From: JAVBNJ01 sp031551625
GTDB taxonomy: Bacteria; Bacteroidota; Bacteroidia; Bacteroidales; UBA932
Direction: 5' to 3'
DNA: 7,143 bases
Assembly (NCBI GenBank): GCA_031551625.1
Contig: JAVBNJ010000057.1
Span: 1-7,143, forward strand
The notes under the pieces were generated by a model. The model did not search any database. It had not been told where the DNA came from and saw only the letters and a program-made list of their open reading frames with translations. Within the stretch, counting starts at the first letter, position 1, and every line of letters begins with the position of its first letter. A program made the position numbers and the translations under genes. Shown in pieces: positions 1-4,503 of the stretch.

Positions 1-231
<231 letters not shown>

Positions 232-310
232 GGAGCTGTTTAACCGACTAAAAAGAGGGTGCCGCAACGAACTTTTACCTAAACCTTTTAGTGGAATTTT
301 TGATATATTC

Positions 311-384
311 AGTCCCGTAGCTCAGTTGGTTAGAGCACTACACTGATAATGTAGGGGTCAGCGGTTCAACTCCGCTCGGGACTA
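311..384 (+). tRNA. tRNA-Ile (anticodon GAT)
   Basis: A complete 74-nt cloverleaf. The acceptor stem AGTCCCG (311-317) pairs with CGGGACT (377-383). The anticodon stem CTACA/TGTAG (338-342 and 350-354) encloses loop CTGATAA with anticodon GAT at 345-347. The T-arm is AGCGG-TTCAACT-CCGCT with full pairing, and the discriminator is A384. No CCA is encoded (CGG follows), so the end must be added after transcription. It lies in the usual 16S-23S spacer position and is almost certainly co-transcribed with the 16S gene. Confidence 0.97.
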
Positions 385-404
385 CGGAACTGTTAACAAA
401 CTGA

Positions 405-478
405 GGGGGATTAGCTCAGTTGGCTAGAGCACCTGCTTTGCAAGCAGGGGGTCATCGGTTCGAATCCATTATCCTCCA
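405..478 (+). tRNA. tRNA-Ala (anticodon TGC), T-stem weakened
   Basis: A 74-nt cloverleaf. The acceptor stem GGGGGAT (405-411) pairs with ATCCTCC (471-477), with one G-U wobble (407/475). The anticodon stem CCTGC/GCAGG (432-436 and 444-448) encloses loop TTTGCAA with anticodon TGC at 439-441. The discriminator is A478 and no CCA is encoded. The oddity is the T-arm: ATCGG (454-458), loop TTCGAAT, then CCATT (466-470), which leaves C456-A468 and T455-T469 unpaired in the middle of the stem. A fully paired version would read CCGAT. The gene is the second spacer tRNA of the rRNA operon. It is clearly tRNA-Ala by descent; whether this copy folds and works normally is uncertain. Confidence 0.93.
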
Positions 479-486
479 CAAATTTT

Positions 487-526
487 AAGAGCGCTTTATG
501 ATTAATGATTGTAAAGCGCTCTTTTT
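487..526 (+). terminator. Rho-independent terminator after tRNA-Ala
   Basis: The perfect 12-bp stem AAGAGCGCTTTA (487-498) / TAAAGCGCTCTT (512-523) encloses a 13-nt loop and runs into the T-tract 522-526. It starts 9 nt after the tRNA-Ala discriminator base. The flank on the other side is not A-rich, so it acts mainly on + strand transcripts. It appears to end the 16S-tRNA-tRNA transcript before any 23S gene. Confidence 0.9.
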
Positions 527-561
527 GTTGAAAACAATAAAACTAAATTCTTATATTTTTT

Positions 562-1881
562 ATGAAACAAAACCTATTTAAATTTATAGCACTGTCTTTT
601 GTTATAGGTGCTGTAAGTTTGTCATGTTCGAAAAACGAGGAACCTGCACCTCCTACAATTGTAACCATTGACACGACTGCTGCTATTGCTGCTTGGGGTA
701 ATGTGATGCAAGGCAACGACCCCGAAGAATACACATGGCCAGACTTATCGGAGAACTATTGGTTTTACCCTATGGATGTAGCTGGAAACCCTAATGTAGG
801 TTTGCGCATTAAAGGTCAATATCCGACCACTAATGCACGTTTTTTCAACATTACCATGTACAACGACCAAACCATGCAACGTATTGCTTCGGCAGAAGAT
901 TTTAATATCGTACCAAATGATGGCAGCGAAAACCCGTTCAACAAATCAAATGTAACCGGCAGCAATTATTTTGAAATAAATATGGTTCCGGAAGGGAGTG
1001 CTATCAAAGGGCTGAAGAATGTTATGACATTTCCCAGCAACCTGCAAAAACTGAGCTTACTACTACGTATTTATTTTAATTCAATAGATCACGATGGCGG
1101 TTTTGGAGGTGTAGATGTCCCACAACTTACTTTTTTTGATCTTACGACCGGTAATGATATTAAAGTTGCCGAACGCACCGATTCATTTTACTATACGTTT
1201 TTTGGCGCCATGGTAAAAAGCATTCCGGTATTGAAGAAACAAAATGCAATGGTATTTACATTGGCTCCTAATACGGCTTATAGCAACGGCCCCACAGGTT
1301 ATGTAAGCGCCGCCAACCGCCTTACGACCGGAAACGGTTTGTTTTTCCGGTTCATTCCGCCGGTATCCCCCACCCTCAATAATCTTGAAAGCAACCGTAC
1401 GGCCGACGTGCGTTACTGGTCTATTTGCGTAGGCGATACATTGACCTATACTCCGCATACTATCACAGACCGCATGATTGTGATGGACGGCGAGTATGTA
1501 AACTTTATGATAGTAGCAAAGAATGATCCTAACATAACGAATATTACTGCCAAAGCACAAACATTGAAGATAAACCTGATTGTGTGGGATATCGAAAAAC
1601 ATGGCGAACCGATGATGGTATTCTATCGTCAAATGTATATCCGCAATGGTTTTGAGCATTCTGTTCAAAAGATTACTCCTTATCCGCCATTGAATGATAA
1701 GGGAATGCCTGACATAAGTTTGCAACCGATGCCCAGAAACGCAAACGTAGCCCACAAAGTATTGGGGCAAAACGGGCCATACGGTATAGTAGCACCGGCT
1801 GCAATGATTTTACAACCAACTTTTGCTACAACAACTATCCGCATGGGAGAAGAGGCTAACATGCCCGGCGAAGGTCAATAA
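562..1881 (+). CDS. Putative surface lipoprotein of unknown function
   Basis: A 439-aa protein. Residues 1-21 form a lipoprotein signal peptide (K2, a hydrophobic core at about 8-20) ending in S-L-S-C with the lipidated Cys at 22. The following S-K-N-E-E resembles the lipoprotein export signal that sends Bacteroidota lipoproteins to the cell surface. The rest is rich in beta-type residues, with recognisable blocks: ARFFNITMYND (92-102) leading to EDFNIVPNDGSENPF (112-126), LRIYFNS...GGFGGVDVPQLTF (168-191), and RYWSICVGD (284-292). From memory these blocks resemble an uncharacterised family of secreted bacterial proteins with motifs of the type ARYMSFxVYD...PDPGSxNPF and RVYxP..GGVxLP; no enzymatic residues can be assigned. 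The ATG at 562 is chosen because it gives a full signal peptide; no Shine-Dalgarno is visible, as is usual in this phylum. It lies between two strong terminators and is probably monocistronic. Confidence 0.85.
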   Translation: MKQNLFKFIALSFVIGAVSLSCSKNEEPAPPTIVTIDTTAAIAAWGNVMQGNDPEEYTWPDLSENYWFYPMDVAGNPNVGLRIKGQYPTTNARFFNITMYNDQTMQRIASAEDFNIVPNDGSENPFNKSNVTGSNYFEINMVPEGSAIKGLKNVMTFPSNLQKLSLLLRIYFNSIDHDGGFGGVDVPQLTFFDLTTGNDIKVAERTDSFYYTFFGAMVKSIPVLKKQNAMVFTLAPNTAYSNGPTGYVSAANRLTTGNGLFFRFIPPVSPTLNNLESNRTADVRYWSICVGDTLTYTPHTITDRMIVMDGEYVNFMIVAKNDPNITNITAKAQTLKINLIVWDIEKHGEPMMVFYRQMYIRNGFEHSVQKITPYPPLNDKGMPDISLQPMPRNANVAHKVLGQNGPYGIVAPAAMILQPTFATTTIRMGEEANMPGEGQ

Positions 1882-1898
1882 ACTATTTTTTTCAGAAT

Positions 1899-1934
1899 AA
1901 AATACCTTGCATTTATAAAATGCAAGGTATTTTT
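1899..1934 (+). terminator. Strong intrinsic terminator, possibly bidirectional
   Basis: A perfect 16-bp stem (1899-1914 with 1918-1933; core ATACCTTGCAT/ATGCAAGGTAT) has a 3-nt loop ATA and ends in a T-tract at 1930-1934. An A-rich run at 1896-1902 would give a U-tract on the other strand, so it could also stop antisense transcripts. It lies 18 nt after the stop of the 439-aa lipoprotein gene. Confidence 0.9.
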
Positions 1935-1938
1935 GTTT

Positions 1939-1946
1939 TATCTTTG
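1939..1946 (+). promoter_or_regulatory. Candidate Bacteroidota -7 promoter element
   Basis: TATCTTTG matches the Bacteroidota consensus TAnnTTTG exactly. It lies 17 nt before the ATG of the next lipoprotein gene and 4 nt after the upstream terminator's T-tract, so the leader would be only about 10 nt. No good -33 TTTG is present about 20 nt upstream, where the terminator hairpin lies, so the assignment is tentative. Confidence 0.45.
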
Positions 1947-1963
1947 TAGGAAAGTTTACGTGT

Positions 1964-2761
1964 ATGAAAATTTTTTATTTTACAATAGTACTTTTGCTGT
2001 CATTGGTAGTTGCGGGTTGCAGCCATTCGGCACAAACTGATGAGAAGTTTCCGGCGCCTGCCGGAAACAACGGGTATATTGTATCGGATTATAGCGACAC
2101 GCACAAGATTCCTTACGATACCACATTAAAGTTCGAAGGAGCGGCAGGCGTGGAACGGCAATTTGATGTACGCTCCTCGCCTTGCTACCTGTCGTACGAT
2201 TTTTATTCGATGGCGAGCAACAGCCACCTGACTTTGCTGAAGCATTTTAAAACTACACAGCAAACAACCGAAGTAACGTGTGGCCCGGCGTGTGTGTTGA
2301 TGGTGTTGGAACATTTCGGGCGGCGCGGTGTGCATAATGATATAGAACTATCCGCCCTGCGCAACACCTCGCGCGATACGACCTATCTGCGGGATATGCT
2401 TCGTATGTTCGATGCGGTGGGCGGCTTCCAATATGAGTCGACATACAACTACACCGACGTATCAACGATTCCGGTTGATTTATTTTTGAATTACTTGAAG
2501 CGCGGCATTCCGGTAATTGTGGGAACTCGTGAGTGGGGCGGGCATTGGCAAATTGTTATCGGCTATGATACGATGGGCACTACCAACATGGCCGATGATG
2601 TATTGATATTAGCAGAACCTTACGACACAACCGACCACAATCAGGACGGGTACCTCACCTATTCTTTCCAACGGTTGTTTTATGGCGCATGGCACACCAC
2701 CTTTGATCCTGATTACAAGTGGGGTTTGTTTGTGGCGGCTTGGCCGAAAGATGGAAAGTGA
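1964..2761 (+). CDS. Lipoprotein with C39/papain-like cysteine peptidase domain
   Basis: A 265-aa protein with a lipoprotein signal peptide: hydrophobic residues 3-17 and lipobox V-A-G-C with Cys19. After a linker of about 60 residues comes a C39-type papain-like fold. Q100 lies six residues before C106 in the motif TCGPAC (105-110), as expected for the oxyanion Gln and nucleophile Cys; REWGGHWQIVIGYD (189-202) supplies His194. In the family an Asp-Pro usually completes the triad after a beta strand; here the matching place reads LILAEPYD (214-221), with Glu218 or Asp221 in that role. A Ca-site-like loop DHNQDGYL (224-231) and a C-terminal GLFVAAWPK strand finish the fold. It is probably anchored in a membrane facing the periplasm or cell surface and may cleave peptides, but the substrate is unknown. 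C39 domains tied to bacteriocin export are fused to ABC transporters, which this one is not. It has its own candidate promoter. Confidence 0.82.
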   Translation: MKIFYFTIVLLLSLVVAGCSHSAQTDEKFPAPAGNNGYIVSDYSDTHKIPYDTTLKFEGAAGVERQFDVRSSPCYLSYDFYSMASNSHLTLLKHFKTTQQTTEVTCGPACVLMVLEHFGRRGVHNDIELSALRNTSRDTTYLRDMLRMFDAVGGFQYESTYNYTDVSTIPVDLFLNYLKRGIPVIVGTREWGGHWQIVIGYDTMGTTNMADDVLILAEPYDTTDHNQDGYLTYSFQRLFYGAWHTTFDPDYKWGLFVAAWPKDGK

Positions 2762-2992
2762 AAAATTAGCAGCAATATCCAACATTTGTGCAATACCTGG
2801 TACGGGTTATCCTTAATTGACTTCATTAGTGTTTTTATCCCAAATTTCTTACATCTATATATCAAACATATAGCAATCTAATCTATAAGCTTCTGAAAAA
2901 CCATTCGAAATGAGTGCTTAACAGGGTGGATGTAGCACTATCCTATGCTCCTAAAGTCCAAAATAGCCAGCCATAAAATAACACGTAATCAC

Positions 2993-3032
2993 CTGTTTAT
3001 CAATATATAAAATGATTTTATAAACAGTTTTT
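2993..3032 (+). terminator. Weak terminator-like hairpin
   Basis: CTGTTTAT (2993-3000) pairs with ATAAACAG (3020-3027), directly followed by TTTTT (3028-3032). The stem is only 8 bp and AT-rich, with a 19-nt AT-rich loop. It could end transcripts from the C39 lipoprotein gene about 230 nt upstream. It is weaker than the two terminators to the left. Confidence 0.35.
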
Positions 3033-3221
3033 ATCTTGGTAAAAAAATGTGGCATACATTTTGTATTATTTAGTTAATGAAAAGGAGAATATAGTCAAAA
3101 TAAAAGAATGTAGAAAACAATATTGAGCATTGTAGAAAAGACAGAGCCAATATTAGTAAATATTGCCAATAAGATCACGGATAAGACGTTTTATTAAACG
3201 TTATAATGTGAGTAACGCCAT

Positions 3222-3231
3222 TTCGCGCGAA
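3222..3231. repeat. 10-bp palindrome TTCGCGCGAA
   Basis: A perfect palindrome and a GC-rich island in an AT-rich stretch, about 300 nt before the chosen AraC-type regulator start. It lies within the probable decayed gene, so it may be only a coding remnant rather than a binding site. Confidence 0.3.
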
Positions 3232-3286
3232 GACGTTTTCAACAACAATCTGGGTTATTTCCAATACGAGATGCTGTAGTTAAAAT

Positions 3287-3302
3287 GAATAGCATGCTAT
3301 TC
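3287..3302. promoter_or_regulatory. 16-bp perfect palindrome, possible operator
   Basis: GAATAGCATGCTATTC is a perfect palindrome with no spacer, the form expected for a dimeric DNA-binding protein. It lies 123 nt before the first possible regulator start (3410) and 243 nt before the preferred one (3530). No protein can be assigned to it; AraC proteins usually bind direct rather than inverted repeats. Confidence 0.35.
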
Positions 3303-3377
3303 TTACCTACATAATCCGATCTACTATAACGCCCTGTCAAATAGTCACAAAGAACAATTTTCCCCGTTATACTGACC

Positions 3378-3401
3378 GATTTTCTATCAAGGAAGAAAAT
3401 C
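3378..3401 (+). other. Hairpin with purine-rich loop
   Basis: GATTTTCT (3378-3385) pairs with AGAAAATC (3394-3401) around the 8-nt loop ATCAAGGA. The loop shows an AAGGA that resembles a Shine-Dalgarno, but it lies 16 nt before the ATG at 3410, too far for good initiation there. No U-tract follows, so it is not an intrinsic terminator. It may be a leader structure or chance. Confidence 0.25.
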
Positions 3402-3529
3402 TGAATATAATGGAAGGTTGTCGTAAAAATAAAGCATTAATTTATTTAGACCTTTGCGTCCTTTTTGTTACAACGTATTATTTAGTTTTTAGCCACGGCC
3501 AACTTACTAAACTACACAACAAAAAAGTT

Positions 3530-4411
3530 ATGATTATGGAAGTATTATATAAAACGGAGCATTTATCCTGTTTCCAATATGCCAATAAAAAAGACCCTGT
3601 TATGGAACCCATTAAACGGGTAAAAGGGGAAGCGTTTACTATCTATAATGATGTGAACAAAATTTTATTTCTAACGAAAGGTAAGCTCTCGTGTTCGTTC
3701 AATGGATTGGTTAATAAAACTATTGAAGAGAGTAACTTTTTCTTTGTACCGGCTAAAAGTAACTATAGTAGCATAGCCGTCGAAGATTCGGAAATATTAC
3801 TTCTGCGATTGAATACGCATTTTAATTTTTGCGATCATTTCTCTTTCGAAATGCTTTTTGAAGATAATGTAGATAGTAAAAATTCAGAGTCGAAAATTAC
3901 GGTATTGCCAGTAGTAGAGCCATTGCAAAAGTATTTGGAATTACTGGAGAACTATTTACAGAGCGGACTTAAATGCACTTATTTTTTAGACTTAAAAATG
4001 AAAGAATTCTTTTTCTTACTAAGGGCTTATTATAAGAAAACGGATTTACGGGATTTTTTCACACCGGTATTGAGTACAGACATACAGTTCTCTAATAAAG
4101 TATATGAGTTTTGCGACAAAGTAAAATCATCGAAGGAGTTGGCCTCGCTGATGCATTACAGTTTATCGGGATTTGATAAGCGGTTCAAACGTGTTTTTGG
4201 TGTTCCGACTTATCAGTGGCTTAAAACAAGAAAAGCCCGGAATATTTATCATGACATTAATTGCACCAAAAAGACTTTTTCCGAACTTGCTTATGAATAT
4301 GGGTTCTCTTCGGCTTCTTATTTCAACGATTTCTGCAAAATCAACTTTGGAAAAACACCCGGTGAAATACGTAAACGAAAATTAGAAGAGTATTCCATCA
4401 ATATGATTTAA
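3530..4411 (+). CDS. AraC/XylS-family transcriptional regulator
   Basis: From the chosen start the protein has 293 residues, normal for the family. The N-terminal half (about 20-100) looks like a cupin-type sensor: VNKILFLTKGKLSCSFNG is followed by EESNFFFVPAKSNYSS and a strand EILLLRLN. The C-terminal half holds the two helix-turn-helix motifs of AraC proteins: SKELASLMHYSLSGFDKRF with VFGVPTYQWLKTRKARNI (about 200-240), and FSELAYEYGFSSASYFNDF with FGKTPGEIRKRK (about 250-284), which is the classic family signature. It should bind DNA as an activator in response to an unknown ligand. The same frame is open back to an ATG at 3410 (333 aa). I prefer 3530 or 3536 because the extra 40 residues fit no known part of such regulators and overlap the decayed region, while 3530 follows an A-rich stretch typical of starts in this phylum. 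Its likeliest target is the large secreted-protein gene 92 nt downstream. Confidence 0.88.
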   Translation: MIMEVLYKTEHLSCFQYANKKDPVMEPIKRVKGEAFTIYNDVNKILFLTKGKLSCSFNGLVNKTIEESNFFFVPAKSNYSSIAVEDSEILLLRLNTHFNFCDHFSFEMLFEDNVDSKNSESKITVLPVVEPLQKYLELLENYLQSGLKCTYFLDLKMKEFFFLLRAYYKKTDLRDFFTPVLSTDIQFSNKVYEFCDKVKSSKELASLMHYSLSGFDKRFKRVFGVPTYQWLKTRKARNIYHDINCTKKTFSELAYEYGFSSASYFNDFCKINFGKTPGEIRKRKLEEYSINMI

Positions 4412-4503
4412 TAAACGAGAATAAAGCGATACAAAAGATTTATTAGTGTTGAAACCTATAAAAAACAACTTCACTATTTTAAACAATTATCACAACCAAT
4501 AAT

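Larger units (their letters stand above)
3108..3420 (+). pseudogene. Probable decayed coding sequence, family unknown
   Basis: An ATG at 3108 is followed at once by TAG (3111), after which the same frame stays open to 3194 with coding-like content (SIVEKTEPILVNIANKI, 3126-3176). Skipping one T in the T4 run at 3189-3192 continues into another frame that reads FIKRYNVSNAISREDVF and NNNLGYFQYEML up to TAG 3277. After a further TGA (3286) that frame carries CYSYLHNPIYYNALSNSHKE (3295-3354), then TGA 3373 and TAA 3418. Codon choice such as AAC GCC ATT TCG CGC GAA GAC differs from the AT-rich surroundings and looks like former coding DNA. The first part loosely recalls the N-terminus of radical-SAM MqnE-type proteins (P-x-L-x-x-I-A-x-K-x then I-S-x-E-D), but this is a guess and the later part does not support it. 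A purine-rich AAAGGAG (3081-3087) lies upstream. Confidence 0.35.
2762..3529. other. Long AT-rich gene-poor stretch
   Basis: This stretch separates the C39 lipoprotein from the AraC regulator and is clearly richer in A and T than the flanking genes. In 2762-2990 I see no gene, RNA or good terminator, only a 6-bp inverted repeat AGTGCT/AGCACT (2913-2918 and 2934-2939). The right half holds the features listed separately: a terminator-like hairpin, a probable decayed gene, two short palindromes and a hairpin. Short direct repeats are also present: TGTAGAAAA at 3109 and 3131, and AAGACGTTTT at 3183 and 3230. The C39 lipoprotein gene has no clear terminator directly after its stop. Confidence 0.7.

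Noticed and set aside
552..559. TATATTTT as a -7 promoter element for the 439-aa lipoprotein gene
   Set aside because: It lacks the final G of TAnnTTTG and lies only 2 nt before the ATG, so transcription would start inside the gene.
1141..1331. Direct repeat CTTACGACCGG at 1141 and 1321, exactly 180 nt apart
   Set aside because: Only 11 bp match and both encode L-T-T-G in unrelated surroundings; no longer internal duplication is visible.
1183..1770. Open frame of 195 codons on the - strand
   Set aside because: It lies fully inside the 439-aa lipoprotein gene, has no signal or motif, and its composition is that of an antisense shadow.
2124..2465. Two small - strand frames inside the C39 lipoprotein gene
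   Set aside because: They are shadows of a + strand gene with clear catalytic motifs.
2642..2677. EF-hand-like loop in the C39 lipoprotein
   Set aside because: Positions 1, 3, 5, 6 and 8 fit, but the Glu at position 12 is Phe and no flanking helix pair is evident, so it is not called as an EF-hand domain.
3410..3529. 40-residue N-terminal extension of the AraC-type regulator starting at the ATG 3410
   Set aside because: The extension is hydrophobic and fits no known part of such regulators, overlaps the tail of the decayed region, and has no well-spaced Shine-Dalgarno. It remains possible as an alternative start.
4412..4503. Search for a promoter or operator before the large secreted-protein gene
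   Set aside because: No TAnnTTTG element, inverted repeat or terminator stands out in these 92 AT-rich bases.
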